Shown: positions 53,674 through 63,418 of the stretch, in pieces
Position numbering within the stretch: position 1 is the stretch's first letter
Layout: every line of letters starts with the position of its first letter
DNA from: Pontixanthobacter gangjinensis
Lineage (GTDB): Bacteria; Pseudomonadota; Alphaproteobacteria; Sphingomonadales; Sphingomonadaceae
Length of the DNA: 64,000 bases
NCBI RefSeq assembly: GCF_009827545.1
Contig: NZ_WTYS01000001.1
Span: 2,133,772-2,197,771 of the forward strand
Direction: 5' to 3'
Program-made: the position numbers and the translations under genes
The notes under the pieces: generated by a model
What the model was told of the DNA's origin: nothing
What the model saw: the letters and a program-made list of their open reading frames with translations, nothing else
The model's database searches: none

Positions 53674-55374
53674 ATGCGCGATTACGACATCGCCTCCGAG
53701 CAGTTAGGTTGGGATACCTTCCGATCTTGGCTCGATGCAGAGCCCGACAGCTGGCTAAACATCGCTCACGAGGCGGTAGATACCCATGTGATGCATGGCG
53801 GCGGAAGCAAGGAGGCCTTGCGCTGGTTCGGCAAGAATGGTGAACACCGATCGCTGACCTACGCCGATCTTGAGCACGAAACGGATCGGTTTGCACGCCT
53901 GCTCGCCGATCGCGGCTTCGGCAAAGGAACACGGGTCTTCTCATTGCTTGGCAGGGTGCCGGAGCTCTACTGCGCCGCGCTCGGCACGCTCAAGGTAGGT
54001 GGAATCTTCTGTCCGCTTTATTCCGCTTTCGGGCCGGAACCGATCCGGGCCCGCATGGAACTGGGCCGGGCCCAGGTGCTCCTCGTGAGTCCGCAGGACT
54101 ACAAGAAGAAAGTCGCCGAAGCTCGAGAAACGCTACCAGACCTCGAACTCGTTCTAGTCACACCAGGCGTTGATGAAGCGATCCCCGGCACTGTTGATCT
54201 GACCGAGGCACTGGACGCAACGCCCCCTGAATTCAAATGCGTCCAGACACTACCCGAAGATCCGGCCCTACTCCATTTCACAAGCGGCACGACGGGCAAA
54301 CCAAAGGGCGTGGTCCATGTCCACGAAGCCGTGGTGATGCACAATGCCACCGCGCGGCTCGCGCTCGACCTGAGGCCCGATGACGTGTTCTGGTGCACCG
54401 CCGACCCCGGCTGGGTCACTGGCACTTCCTACGGCATCATCGCACCGCTGTGCGTTGGTGCCACGCTGGTGATTGAGGAAGCAGAATTCGATGCGGAGCG
54501 CTGGTACTCGCTGCTTGAGCGGGAGCGAGTCACTATCTGGTACACTGCGCCCACTGCAATCAGACTGCTGATGCGTGCGGGCGCCGAGCTTGCACGTAAG
54601 CACGATCTTTCGCACCTGCATTTCCTTGCCAGCGTCGGAGAGCCACTCAACCCCGAAGCAGTGGTCTGGAGCAACGAGGTCTTCGGCATGCCTTTCCACG
54701 ATAACTGGTGGCAGAGCGAAACCGGCGGGATTATGATCGCCAACTACGCAGCAATGGACATCAAGCCTGGTTCGATGGGCAAACCGTTACCAGGCGTTGA
54801 AGCGGAGATTCTAGATGTCGGGGAAGATTGCGTGACGCCGATTACAGAACCGATGTCCCCCGGACATCTCGCCATTCGCAGCGGCTGGCCGTCAATGTTC
54901 CGTGACTATCTCGACCAGCACGAGCGCTACGAAAAATCGTTCCGCGATGGCTGGTACCTGACGGGCGATCTCGCGATGCGCGATGCCGATGGTTATTTCT
55001 GGTTCGTTGGGCGAGCCGACGATGTCATAAAGTCTGCCGGCCACCTGATCGGTCCCTTCGAAGTCGAGAGCGCTCTGGTCGAGCACCGGGCGGTGGCCGA
55101 GGCTGCGGTTATCGGCGTGCCGGACGAACGCGCGGGCGAAATGGTCAAGGCATTCGTAACGCTGAATGCCGGATACGCAGCCACCGATGATCTGATTAAG
55201 GAACTGCTCGGCCACGCACGTAAGAAGCTGGGCGCGGCGATCGCGCCGCGACAAATCGAAGTGCGCGAGGATCTTCCGCGGACGCGCTCAGGCAAGATCA
55301 TGCGGCGCCTGCTCAAAGCGCGCGAATTGGGCCTTCCGGAAGGCGACACCTCTACTCTGGAGGTACAAGCATGA
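53674..55374 (+). CDS. AMP-forming acyl-CoA synthetase (acetyl-CoA synthetase-like)
   Basis: Activates a short carboxylic acid, probably acetate, to its CoA thioester through an acyl-AMP. P-loop-like [19 protein letters not shown] (about residues 195-215), [10 protein letters not shown] and [30 protein letters not shown] are the A3-A8 motifs; the acetylatable lysine is in [13 protein letters not shown]. About 566 residues, shorter than housekeeping Acs. ATG 53674 is preferred as the longer frame overlaps the promoter box; TTG 53623 behind GGGGAGAG is an alternative. First gene of a five-gene overlapping operon. Confidence 0.88.
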   Translation: MRDYDIASEQLGWDTFRSWLDAEPDSWLNIAHEAVDTHVMHGGGSKEALRWFGKNGEHRSLTYADLEHETDRFARLLADRGFGKGTRVFSLLGRVPELYCAALGTLKVGGIFCPLYSAFGPEPIRARMELGRAQVLLVSPQDYKKKVAEARETLPDLELVLVTPGVDEAIPGTVDLTEALDATPPEFKCVQTLPEDPALLHFTSGTTGKPKGVVHVHEAVVMHNATARLALDLRPDDVFWCTADPGWVTGTSYGIIAPLCVGATLVIEEAEFDAERWYSLLERERVTIWYTAPTAIRLLMRAGAELARKHDLSHLHFLASVGEPLNPEAVVWSNEVFGMPFHDNWWQSETGGIMIANYAAMDIKPGSMGKPLPGVEAEILDVGEDCVTPITEPMSPGHLAIRSGWPSMFRDYLDQHERYEKSFRDGWYLTGDLAMRDADGYFWFVGRADDVIKSAGHLIGPFEVESALVEHRAVAEAAVIGVPDERAGEMVKAFVTLNAGYAATDDLIKELLGHARKKLGAAIAPRQIEVREDLPRTRSGKIMRRLLKARELGLPEGDTSTLEVQA

Positions 55375-56363
55375 GCAAAGCGGCACTCAAGGTTCGGCTG
55401 ACGCGCGAGCATTGCCGCACTCTGCTCCACCAGATGCTGCGCGTTCGCCGATTCGAGGAGAAATGCGCCGAGCTTTACACACAGGAAAAGATCCGCGGCT
55501 TCTTGCACCTTTACATTGGTCAGGAAGCGGTCGCGACCGGTGTCATGCAGGCGCTGGGTCCAGAGGACGCGGTCGTCGCCACTTATCGTGAGCACGGCCA
55601 TGCGTTACTCAAAGGTGTATCCGCCGAGGCGATCATGGCCGAAATGTACGGCAAGCAAGAAGGCTGCAGCCGCGGGCGAGGAGGCTCCATGCACCTATTT
55701 GACGCCAGGACGCGATTTTACGGAGGGAATGCCATCGTCGCGGGCGGATTGCCGATCGCAGTCGGCCTTGCCCTCGCCGACAAGCTAGCCGGCCGCCAGC
55801 GAGTGACAGCCTGCTTTTTTGGCGAAGGCGCCGCGGCCGAAGGAGAATTCCACGAAAGCCTCAACCTCGCAGCGCTGTGGCGGCTGCCTGTCCTGTTCGT
55901 GTGTGAAAACAACCTCTACGCGATGGGTACTGCGCTTGACCTGAGCGAATCCGAAACCAGTATCGCGGCCAAGGCGGCGTGCTACAGGATCGGTTCGGAA
56001 ACGGTCGACGGAATGGACGTTGTCGCCGTCGAAGTGGCCGCACGGCGCGCGATCGCCGCACTTCAGGAAGCTGGCGCGCCGCAATTCCTTGAGTGCCGGA
56101 CGTACCGCTTTCGTGCGCACTCGATGTACGATCCGCAGCTCTACCGCACCAAGGATGAGGTTGAGCAGTGGAAAGAACGCGGGCCGATCAAGCGGTTCCA
56201 GGAATGGGCGCTGGCGTCTGGTGAGCTCCACGCTAACGACGTGCACGAAATCGAAAAGGAAGTGGCGCTCGAGGTTGCCCAAGCGGTTGCCGTCGCCGAG
56301 GCCGGGACCTGGGAACCAGTCGAGCACCTGCTCCGGCACGTGGGAGCGGAGCAGAGGATATGA
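55371..56363 (+). CDS. pdhA: pyruvate dehydrogenase E1 alpha subunit
   Basis: Decarboxylates a 2-oxo acid on thiamine diphosphate. The TPP motif [31 protein letters not shown] (about residues 148-180) is complete, and the phosphorylation-loop region [19 protein letters not shown] is typical of PDH-type E1 alpha. 330 residues. It overlaps both neighbours by four bases (ATGA junctions). As an island copy with its own synthetase it is likely additional to the housekeeping complex, but its substrate, pyruvate or acetoin, is not certain. Confidence 0.88.
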   Translation: MSKAALKVRLTREHCRTLLHQMLRVRRFEEKCAELYTQEKIRGFLHLYIGQEAVATGVMQALGPEDAVVATYREHGHALLKGVSAEAIMAEMYGKQEGCSRGRGGSMHLFDARTRFYGGNAIVAGGLPIAVGLALADKLAGRQRVTACFFGEGAAAEGEFHESLNLAALWRLPVLFVCENNLYAMGTALDLSESETSIAAKAACYRIGSETVDGMDVVAVEVAARRAIAALQEAGAPQFLECRTYRFRAHSMYDPQLYRTKDEVEQWKERGPIKRFQEWALASGELHANDVHEIEKEVALEVAQAVAVAEAGTWEPVEHLLRHVGAEQRI

Positions 56364-57334
56364 CCCAAGTTTCCTATCGCGAAGCCGTACGCGGCGCCAT
56401 CCGCATGGCGATGCAGGCCGACGAGCGTGTCTTTTTGATGGGCGAGGATGTCGGCCACTATGGCGGCTGCTACGCCGTATCGCAGGGTCTGCTCGATGAA
56501 TTCGGGCCTGAGCGCATCCGTGACACCCCTCTTTCTGAAAGCGCCTTCACCGGGGCTGGTATCGGCGCCGCACTGGGAGGCATGCGCCCGATCGTCGAGG
56601 TCATGACGTGCAACTTCTCGCTGCTCTCGATCGACCAGATCATGAACAATGCGGCTACCATCCGGCACATGTCGGGCGGGCAGTTCACCGTGCCTGTGGT
56701 GATCCGCATGGCGACGGGTGGAGGCCGGCAATTGGCCGCGCAGCATTCGCACAGTCTAGAAGGCTGGTACGCGCATATTCCAGGCATCAGGGTGCTCGCC
56801 CCGGCCACGGTCGAAGATGCCGCCGGTATGCTGGCCCCGGCGCTCGATGATCCCGATCCGGTCCTGATTTTCGAAAACGCGCTGCTCTACAACGATACCG
56901 CCGATGTGGACGATGCAGTGGCGGTCGACATCGATCACGCCGTGATCCGCCGCGAAGGCAGCGACATCAGCTTGATTACCTATGGCGGTTCGCTCGGCAA
57001 GACGCTGGCTGCTGCCGAAGAACTGGCTGCGCAGGACATCTCCGCCGAAGTCCTCGACCTTCGCATTCTGCGCCCGCTCGACGAGGCGGCGATTCTGGCA
57101 ACCGTCTCCAAGACGCAGCGCTGCGTCATTGTGGACGAAGGATGGCGATCCGGCAGCCTCGCGGCGGAAATCATGGCCCGAATTATCGAACACGCCTTCT
57201 GGACACTCGACGCCCCGCTGGCACGCGTGTGCAGTGAAGAGGTGCCGGTACCATACGCACGGCATCTGGAAGAAGCGGCGCTGCCCAGCACGGAGAAGAT
57301 AGTCGCTGCTGCGCTTGCGGTGCTGGGCCGGTAA
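56360..57334 (+). CDS. pdhB: pyruvate dehydrogenase E1 beta subunit
   Basis: Partner of the E1 alpha subunit in an alpha2beta2 E1. Conserved [48 protein letters not shown] and [24 protein letters not shown] segments are visible, with [18 protein letters not shown] at the C-terminus. 324 residues; unlike many alphaproteobacterial PdhB proteins it carries no N-terminal lipoyl domain. It starts overlapping E1 alpha; the E2 gene begins two bases after its stop. Confidence 0.9.
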   Translation: MTQVSYREAVRGAIRMAMQADERVFLMGEDVGHYGGCYAVSQGLLDEFGPERIRDTPLSESAFTGAGIGAALGGMRPIVEVMTCNFSLLSIDQIMNNAATIRHMSGGQFTVPVVIRMATGGGRQLAAQHSHSLEGWYAHIPGIRVLAPATVEDAAGMLAPALDDPDPVLIFENALLYNDTADVDDAVAVDIDHAVIRREGSDISLITYGGSLGKTLAAAEELAAQDISAEVLDLRILRPLDEAAILATVSKTQRCVIVDEGWRSGSLAAEIMARIIEHAFWTLDAPLARVCSEEVPVPYARHLEEAALPSTEKIVAAALAVLGR

Positions 57335-57336
57335 CC

Positions 57337-58503
57337 ATGGGCACCTTCGTTATGCCCTCGCTCGGTGCCGACATGGCAGCAGGGACTTTGGTCGAATGGC
57401 TGAAACAGCCGGGCGATACGGTGGAACATGGCGACATCATTGCCGTGGTGGAAACCGACAAGGGTGCCATCGAGGTCGAAGTCTTCGAAAAGGGCCGCAT
57501 CGACGAACTGCTGGTCGAAGCTGGTAGCGCGGTCCCGGTCGGCACCCCACTCGCTCGGATCGACGGCGAGGCGAACGGGGTAAAGCCGTCCGCCACGGGA
57601 CCCGCGAAACCGAAGGTCGGGACGGAGCCGGTTCGCGCGACCCCGCCTCGCCCATCCGCTCTCCTTGTTATGAAGGGCCAAGGTCCGCGCGCCTCACCCG
57701 CCGCACGGCAACACGCCGCCGAGCGCGGGATCGACCTTGCCTCGCTGGCCGGAAGCGGACCGGACGGCGCGATCCAACTTGTCGATGTCGAACGGGCTGA
57801 ATGCATTCGGTCCGAACCTGGGCTGGGCTCAGGCCCTGACCTGTCCGCCATGCGCCGCGCCATTGCGGCAGCCATGGCGCGGTCCAAGCGCGAGATCCCG
57901 CATTACTATCTATCTCACCGGTTCGATCTCTCGGCCGCTCTCGAATGGCTTGAGCGCTATAATGCCGAGCGCCCGCCGCCCGAGCGGCTGCTTCTTGGTG
58001 CGCTGCAGATTAAGGCGGTGGCTAGTGCTTTGAAGGAATTCCCGGAGTTCAACGGTTTCTACGGCGAGGAAGGCTTCTCTCCATTCCCCGCAGTCCATCT
58101 CGGCACCGCGATCGCGATCAGGGGCGGCGGGCTGGCCGCGCCCTGTATCCGGCACACTGATACCCTCACCCTTAGCGACCTGATGGAAAGCTTGCGCGAC
58201 CTTGTCGCACGCACGCGGCGCGGCCAGTTCCGCTCATCGGAAATCGCCGATGCAACAGCGACTGTTTCCAATCTTGGCGAGCGGGGCGTCGAAAGCCTGT
58301 GGCCTGTCATCTACCCGCCGCAAGTGGCGATCGTAGGCTTTGGCAGCGTAATGTGGCGACCCTGGGCCGTGAAGGACGAGCCCGTTGTGCGCCCCGTCAT
58401 CACCACCACACTGGCGGGCGACCACCGCGCAAACAACGGGCACCGCGGCGCGCTCCTACTAAGGCGCATCGAGCAGATCCTATCAGAACCGGACAAGCTA
58501 TGA
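57337..58503 (+). CDS. 2-oxo acid dehydrogenase E2 acyltransferase with altered active site
   Basis: One lipoyl domain at the N-terminus (lipoylated K42 in VETDKGAIEV), a Pro/Ala linker, a peripheral subunit-binding domain (SPAARQHAAERGIDLASLAG, about 110-145) and a catalytic CAT domain from about 165. Near the end the normal DHRxxDG active-site motif reads DHRANNG (about residues 362-368): the His is kept but the catalytic Asp is Asn. The shortness (388 residues) fits a single-lipoyl E2. No E3 gene follows. The acyl-carrier-like gene overlaps its stop (ATGA). Confidence 0.87.
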   Translation: MGTFVMPSLGADMAAGTLVEWLKQPGDTVEHGDIIAVVETDKGAIEVEVFEKGRIDELLVEAGSAVPVGTPLARIDGEANGVKPSATGPAKPKVGTEPVRATPPRPSALLVMKGQGPRASPAARQHAAERGIDLASLAGSGPDGAIQLVDVERAECIRSEPGLGSGPDLSAMRRAIAAAMARSKREIPHYYLSHRFDLSAALEWLERYNAERPPPERLLLGALQIKAVASALKEFPEFNGFYGEEGFSPFPAVHLGTAIAIRGGGLAAPCIRHTDTLTLSDLMESLRDLVARTRRGQFRSSEIADATATVSNLGERGVESLWPVIYPPQVAIVGFGSVMWRPWAVKDEPVVRPVITTTLAGDHRANNGHRGALLLRRIEQILSEPDKL

Positions 58504-58751
58504 CCTATCAGGAAGCACGCAGCATCGTAATCGAGGAAATCGAAAATATCGCTCCCGATGTCGCCCCCGTGGCCATCGGCGATACTGAGGACGTGCGCGA
58601 GGCGCTCGATCTCGACTCGATGGATATCTACAACCTCATTGCCGCGCTGCACAAGCGGCTCGAAATCGACATTCCTGACAAAGACGCTGCGCAGTTTGTA
58701 ACCATCGGCGGCGCGGCGCGGTGGCTGGATGAGTATACAGCCCGGCAATGA
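58500..58751 (+). CDS. acyl carrier protein-like phosphopantetheine protein
   Basis: An 83-residue carrier protein. The attachment motif is LDLDSMDIYNLI with S40 as the expected phosphopantetheine site; the surrounding helices are acidic as in ACPs. ATG 58500 overlaps the E2 stop. Its fusion to a PDH-type operon with an acyl-CoA synthetase is uncommon and suggests that acyl groups made here are handed to a carrier rather than only to CoA. No ketosynthase or phosphopantetheinyl transferase is nearby. Confidence 0.82.
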   Translation: MTYQEARSIVIEEIENIAPDVAPVAIGDTEDVREALDLDSMDIYNLIAALHKRLEIDIPDKDAAQFVTIGGAARWLDEYTARQ

Positions 58752-58783
58752 CCCGGGTCGGCGACAGAAATGCGAGGTGACCA

Positions 58784-59083
58784 ATGAATGCAAAGCACAC
58801 TGATCCGACAGTTATCGCTGCCGCCACGTTCGCAGGATTGATAGGTCTTTTTCTAGTCGCTCGGTCGCGAACTCGGTCTGGCGGGGGGGCTAATATGCGG
58901 GAGCGGGCCATGCGCAGAATGCTCAGATCCATGCCCGACGACGCTCCACCGCGGCTTGTCGCAGGGATCCTGCCCAAATTGCAGGAACAGAACACCCAAA
59001 TTCTTGCGCTGCTCGAGAACCAAACACGTCTGATCGAAGCCATCATCGCATCACCACCCGTTGATCGTGATGCCAAAAACTAG
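58784..59083 (+). CDS. small membrane-anchored protein, unknown
   Basis: A 99-residue protein with one N-terminal helix (VIAAATFAGLIGLFLVA, residues 10-26), a basic stretch (RERAMRRMLRSMP) and a C-terminal amphipathic, coiled-coil-like segment (LPKLQEQNTQILALLENQTRLIEAI). GAGG and an 8-base spacing precede ATG 58784. Probably the last gene of the synthetase-PDH operon, 32 bases after the carrier protein. No family recognised. Confidence 0.62.
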   Translation: MNAKHTDPTVIAAATFAGLIGLFLVARSRTRSGGGANMRERAMRRMLRSMPDDAPPRLVAGILPKLQEQNTQILALLENQTRLIEAIIASPPVDRDAKN

Positions 59084-59147
59084 AGATTTGGCTGCTGGTC
59101 GTGTCGGTGACAGCAATGGGTGGCCGTAGATGGATTTGGCGACCGGC

Positions 59148-59176
59148 AAAAAAAGAGGCGGCCCGAGAGCCGCCTC
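59148..59176 (-). terminator. rho-independent terminator for the TauE/SafE gene
   Basis: A perfect 8-bp stem, GAGGCGGC (59155-59162) with GCCGCCTC (59169-59176), followed on the minus strand by seven T residues (59148-59154). It lies about 135 bases after the TauE/SafE stop. It may also stop the convergent operon. Confidence 0.85.
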
Positions 59177-59311
59177 CTAAGTCTCGCCAATCTCTTGGCT
59201 TCGGGTCGCATTGAGATCTATCGCCCTTCTTCTCGCTTCAGTATCTAGGTAAATGTCCGTAGCCCGTCGCACGACGGTCCCGGATCCACGACCGAGCATG
59301 GTCGGGCTAGT

Positions 59312-60076
59312 TCAGAAGAACTTGCCTGCAAGCCAATACATGGTCGTGGCCGTAAGGACCGTGCCGACGATCACCAGCATCGCGGAAGCAGGGAGATATT
59401 TCGCTGCGAGCGCGCCAAACGGAGCGGCAAGCACTCCGCCCAAAAGCAATCCCAGCGTCGTGGCAGTAAATTCTTCGAGCCCCAGATGCAGGAGGAATGC
59501 TGCCGAAATCGCGATCGCCACGAAGAACTCCGCAGCATTGACTGAGCCCACCACCTTGCGCGGCTCGATGCCTTGGAGCATGAGACCGGAACTGACAACC
59601 GGTCCCCATCCTCCTCCGCCTACCGCATCAAGAATACCGCCGAGAAGCCCCAGCGGTATCGCGCCTTTAGGGCTTTGTGGGCGCGTGTTTCTGCGCAGCC
59701 CCTTGCCGATGAGCAAGACGCCAAGCAAGCCAAGATAGGCAAATATGAAGGGCTTGATGGCCTCACCGTCAAGACTCGCCAAACCGTATGCTCCGATCAC
59801 ACCGCCCACAACTCCCGCAGGCAGAACAAGCAAAAATAGTCGTTTGTCGATATTCCCGCTGAAAGCGTGGCTAATGCCAGATGCAGCTGTTGTGAAACAC
59901 TTCACGAGGTGGATTTGGTAGGATGCGCGCGCGGGGGTCACTCCCATGACACCGACCAGCAAGGCCGAGGCGATCGCCCCGAAGGCCATACCAAGAGCAC
60001 CATCGATCAGTTGCGCGAAAAAGCCGATTGCGACAAACGGCAGAGCTGCCTGCCAATCAACGCCGAATATCTCCAA
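59312..60076 (-). CDS. TauE/SafE-family sulfite/anion exporter
   Basis: An inner-membrane permease of about 254 residues with seven to eight helices. The first motif GFFAQLIDGALGMAFGAIAS and the second GGILDAVGGGGWGPVVSSGLML are the two inverted halves typical of TauE/SafE (DUF81). TTG 60076 with GGGAG six bases upstream is chosen; the longer frame to 60160 adds a polar Cys-rich stretch unlike the family. TACGTA half-sites occur upstream. Substrate (sulfite, sulfonate or other) unknown. Confidence 0.82.
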   Translation of the reverse strand: MEIFGVDWQAALPFVAIGFFAQLIDGALGMAFGAIASALLVGVMGVTPARASYQIHLVKCFTTAASGISHAFSGNIDKRLFLLVLPAGVVGGVIGAYGLASLDGEAIKPFIFAYLGLLGVLLIGKGLRRNTRPQSPKGAIPLGLLGGILDAVGGGGWGPVVSSGLMLQGIEPRKVVGSVNAAEFFVAIAISAAFLLHLGLEEFTATTLGLLLGGVLAAPFGALAAKYLPASAMLVIVGTVLTATTMYWLAGKFF

Positions 60077-60184
60077 AAACGTTCTCCCTGCCAAGGCAAG
60101 GACTTGTGTGCAGTGAGATGGATCGCATGAATATACGTAGTCTGTCGTGTTTGCATACAAGAGCGCTAAACGAGAATAAGCGCC

Positions 60185-60823
60185 TCAGTCGGCTGCAAAA
60201 AGCAGTCTGCCCGGCCCCAGCAATTCGAGAACCCCTCCGATCTCCGAGAGCTCGAAAGCAAAGCACCCCAAACTGCGGCCAACGCGTCCCTGTAATTCGG
60301 CCATGGTTCGGTCGACATACCCAGCGCCATGAATAACGATAGCGCGTTGGAATGCCTGGTCGTTTGCCTCATCGAGACCATGCAAACGCCGCGAGCGACC
60401 ATGCTTGCCGACGTAGGCATCGCCGGTCAGGTAACTTCCATTCGACGATGCATGCGAGCCGGGTCGATTAGAGAATCGCGTCGCATAGCCGCTGTTGTCA
60501 GGGTCCGAACCCCGCCCATGCGAAACCAACAACGAACGCAGGATGCTTCCGCCTTCGATATCCGCGACATGAAAGCGGGTCTTGCCTGAATGCTTGGCAA
60601 AGTCGACCAGGCCAATGCGATCGCGATAGGTGAAGTGAGCGGAATGGCGATCCAACGCTGCAAGTGCCTTCTGCAAAAGCGGCGGCTCGGCTGCCAGCCG
60701 CGTTTCCGGCGGATGATTGAGCGGAGTGTTCACCTTCCTCGGCGAGGATAAGGATGCAGGTGCAATGAGCGAAGCCGAGGCGGCAATTGTCGCACCAAGA
60801 AAATGACGGCGGTCTAGTTTCAT
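60185..60823 (-). CDS. exported L,D-transpeptidase-like murein enzyme (YkuD_2 family)
   Basis: A 212-residue protein with a Tat-type leader (DRRHFLGATIAASASLIAPAS). The catalytic motif is HGAGYVD...GRSLGCFAF with the Cys near residue 187, as in the YkuD_2 murein L,D-transpeptidase catalytic family, often annotated as hypothetical. It would act on peptidoglycan in the periplasm. It is divergent from the second L,D-transpeptidase gene, 65 bases away, suggesting joint control of cell-wall 3-3 crosslinking. Confidence 0.82.
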   Translation of the reverse strand: MKLDRRHFLGATIAASASLIAPASLSSPRKVNTPLNHPPETRLAAEPPLLQKALAALDRHSAHFTYRDRIGLVDFAKHSGKTRFHVADIEGGSILRSLLVSHGRGSDPDNSGYATRFSNRPGSHASSNGSYLTGDAYVGKHGRSRRLHGLDEANDQAFQRAIVIHGAGYVDRTMAELQGRVGRSLGCFAFELSEIGGVLELLGPGRLLFAAD

Positions 60824-60888
60824 ATCGTAAAGAGCATTAATATGCTGGCAGATGTGGGTACGGGAACCCTGAAAGGCAAGGTGACGCA

Positions 60889-62139
60889 GTGTTGGCGAAG
60901 AGTAATCGAGCCCTTCTGGCAGCGCTCACCTTGATCGCTTGTCAGGTTCCTGGAGCGGCCCATGATAGCGGCGAGAGGTGGTCGAACGCAAACCTCGCAA
61001 CGCTAGATCGATGGATTGAGGCAGCTCCGCTCGACGCCTTGCCGCCGGTCTCGAAAAACGCGCTCGATCAGGCGAGAAATTCGAGAGTCCCGGGACGTAT
61101 CGACGAAGAGGCGGACCGCTTGGCGCTGCGGCTCGCGAGAATGCACCTTCTGGGTGCCGCCAACCACTCTGGACGGGCAGGCTGGAATATCAACGATACT
61201 GATGCGAATCTTCCTCTCGATACTATGCTGGCACGCGGCCTCGCTGATGGGAACCTTGATACATTTTTCGCGCTGATGCGCCCTGCCCACCAAGAGTACG
61301 CCGCACTGAGGTCGGCCTACCAAGTCGAACCTGACGTCCAGCACAAGCGGACGATCGCACGTAACATGGAGCGCTGGCGTTGGATGCCCCGTTCGCTAGG
61401 CAAGAATTACGTCCTCGTGAATATCGTCGGATACGAGGCAAGCCTATGGCGCGAAGCCAAGCTCGTCGATCACTGGCGCGTCATCATCGGTAAGCGGAGC
61501 ACGCCCACTCCCGTGTTCGAGACCCAGATCGAAGGGGTTATTCTCAATCCGTGGTGGGATATTCCTGCCAGCATTGTTCGCGAGAGCGTAGGTGCACTTG
61601 TCAGACGCAACCCATCCCTAGCCCGTGCGCGCGGCTATGTCTGGAGCGGCGGGCGCTATCGCCAACGCCCAGGGCCGAACAATGCCCTCGGCCAGATGAA
61701 GCTGGTCATGCCCAACCGCTTCTCCGTCTTCATGCACGACACCCCGAACAAGCAATTGTTCGAGGAGGACGTGCGATCTTTCAGTCATGGCTGCATCCGC
61801 ACCGATGATGCGATCGGCTATGCGGCGACGCTGTTGCAAGACATCAAGACCCGCGAAGAGATCGATGTCATTCTTGCCTCGGGGCAAACGACACAAATCG
61901 AGATTGGAAAACCGCTGCCCCTTTATGTGACCTATTTCACTGCGGTCAGCGACGGGTTAGGCCGCGTCAAACTGCTCGACGATCTTTACGACAGGGACCG
62001 GCGGATTGCCGTCCCAGCATCACTGGCAATTGTCGACAACTATGCAGCCGATGATGCGCTCTCGCTTCTCCGCGCCAGCTACGGAGAGTCAGCTGCCACA
62101 CAGGATGCGAATCGCTCGATATCCGACATCGAGTGCTGA
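60889..62139 (+). CDS. L,D-transpeptidase, YcbB/LdtD-like
   Basis: A periplasmic transpeptidase of 416 residues. Signal peptide ALLAALTLIACQVPGAAH at the N-terminus, a YcbB-type middle region (RNMERWRWMPRSLGKNYVLVNI) and the catalytic YkuD motif SFSHGCIRTDDAI (Cys near residue 302). It lacks the N-terminal peptidoglycan-binding domain of full LdtD. The GTG start at 60889 has AAGG upstream. 3-3 crosslinks made by such enzymes are typical of resting cells. Confidence 0.88.
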   Translation: MLAKSNRALLAALTLIACQVPGAAHDSGERWSNANLATLDRWIEAAPLDALPPVSKNALDQARNSRVPGRIDEEADRLALRLARMHLLGAANHSGRAGWNINDTDANLPLDTMLARGLADGNLDTFFALMRPAHQEYAALRSAYQVEPDVQHKRTIARNMERWRWMPRSLGKNYVLVNIVGYEASLWREAKLVDHWRVIIGKRSTPTPVFETQIEGVILNPWWDIPASIVRESVGALVRRNPSLARARGYVWSGGRYRQRPGPNNALGQMKLVMPNRFSVFMHDTPNKQLFEEDVRSFSHGCIRTDDAIGYAATLLQDIKTREEIDVILASGQTTQIEIGKPLPLYVTYFTAVSDGLGRVKLLDDLYDRDRRIAVPASLAIVDNYAADDALSLLRASYGESAATQDANRSISDIEC

Positions 62140-62185
62140 GTCAGCCTAGGCCATAAACGACTGTATCGCTCCAGACTCTGCGCAA

Positions 62186-62202
62186 TACGGACCTATGCGT
62201 AT
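62186..62202 (+). promoter_or_regulatory. FixJ-like box (one mismatch) upstream of hydrogenase operon
   Basis: TACGGACCTATGCGTAT differs from the island motif at one T. It lies 71 bases before ATG 62273, in the same arrangement as the other boxes. Confidence 0.5.
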
Positions 62203-62272
62203 GGGGCGGGATGGATAGGTGCCTAGACTGTCCTGATGGAACACGTGCGCGTGTCGGTCTTGGAGCCATGGC

Positions 62273-63418
62273 ATGAAAAAAGAGGCGAAGTACGGACCAC
62301 CGGCTCTGATCGGCCCCGACGACCTCGAACTTTTAATTCAGGCGCTTGTGCAGAGCGGCCGCCAAGTTATCGGCCCGGTCGTGCGCGACGACGCGATCGT
62401 CTACGATAAGATCAGAGGCGTAGACGATCTGCCCGCCGGATGGACCGATCGACAGGCTCCGGGACGCTACACGCTGGAGCATCGCGCGGATGCGGCTTTA
62501 TTCGGTTATGCAGTGGGTCCGCATTCATGGAAGCGCTTTCTCCATCCCCCTGTGCAGACTGTCTGGTCGGCTACCCGCGGTGATGCCGGAGAAGCAATAG
62601 ACTTTGCTTTCACGCCCGATCCCGCAAGGCCATACGCATTCATTGGCGTGCGTGCCTGCGAACTGCTTGCCATTGAGATTCAGGACAAGGTGCTACGCGA
62701 CGGCCCGACCGCCGGCCGCGCCTATGCCGGACGTTGCGACAACGCCTTCATCGTCGCGGTCAACTGCAGCCAGCCCGCCGAGACGTGCTTTTGCGTTTCG
62801 ATGGATGCCGGGCCCCGCGCAAAGACGGGCTTCGACCTAGCGCTCACCGAACTTGTCGATGATCACCGGCACGAATTTCTTGTCGAGATCGGAAGCAAGG
62901 CCGGTGCCGATCTTATGGCCAAAATACCGCACGAGGTAGCCAATCAAATCGCCCACAAGCAGGCCAATGCACTTTTGGAGCGAACATCAGCTGGCATGAG
63001 CCGTCGGATGGAGACCAAAGGGATTAAGGAGCTGCTCCAGCACAATCCCGAACACCCTCGATGGGACGATGTCGCCAATCGATGCCTGTCCTGCGGAAAT
63101 TGCACGATGGTGTGTCCTACTTGCTTCTGCACCACCACCGAAGATACCAGCGATCTTGCAAATCACACCGCCGAACGCGTGCAGAAATGGGATTCCTGTT
63201 TTTCGCTCGATTTCTCATACATTCACAGCGGCAGCGTGCGAAATTCAACCCGTTCCCGCTATCGCCAATGGCTCACGCACAAACTGGCGCACTGGATCGA
63301 CCAGTTTGGCACTTCAGGATGCGTTGGATGCGGGCGCTGCATGACATGGTGCCCGGTCGGCATCGACCTCACCGAGGAAGTAAACGCCATTCGCGCGGAC
63401 ACTGGCGTGCTCCAATGA
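62273..63418 (+). CDS. 4Fe-4S beta subunit of group 3b-type hydrogenase / sulfhydrogenase
   Basis: A 381-residue electron-transfer protein resembling HydB/AsrA. Two ferredoxin-like clusters sit near the C-terminus: [16 protein letters not shown] (about residues 271-286) and [14 protein letters not shown] (about 349-362). The N-terminal part ([20 protein letters not shown]) is typical of the family. The next genes, a cyclic-nucleotide-binding-domain protein and the FAD/NAD-binding gamma subunit, are in the order seen in group 3b NiFe hydrogenase operons. The catalytic subunits would lie beyond the window. Confidence 0.85.
   Translation: MKKEAKYGPPALIGPDDLELLIQALVQSGRQVIGPVVRDDAIVYDKIRGVDDLPAGWTDRQAPGRYTLEHRADAALFGYAVGPHSWKRFLHPPVQTVWSATRGDAGEAIDFAFTPDPARPYAFIGVRACELLAIEIQDKVLRDGPTAGRAYAGRCDNAFIVAVNCSQPAETCFCVSMDAGPRAKTGFDLALTELVDDHRHEFLVEIGSKAGADLMAKIPHEVANQIAHKQANALLERTSAGMSRRMETKGIKELLQHNPEHPRWDDVANRCLSCGNCTMVCPTCFCTTTEDTSDLANHTAERVQKWDSCFSLDFSYIHSGSVRNSTRSRYRQWLTHKLAHWIDQFGTSGCVGCGRCMTWCPVGIDLTEEVNAIRADTGVLQ

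Noticed and set aside
59252-59270. TAGGTAAATGTCCGTAG resembling the island motif
   Set aside because: It does not fit the spacing of the motif and lies between two converging 3' ends with no gene to control.
60135-60155. TACGTA-containing sequence upstream of the TauE/SafE gene as an operator
   Set aside because: The best alignment has two or more mismatches and the dyad is short; kept only as a remark.
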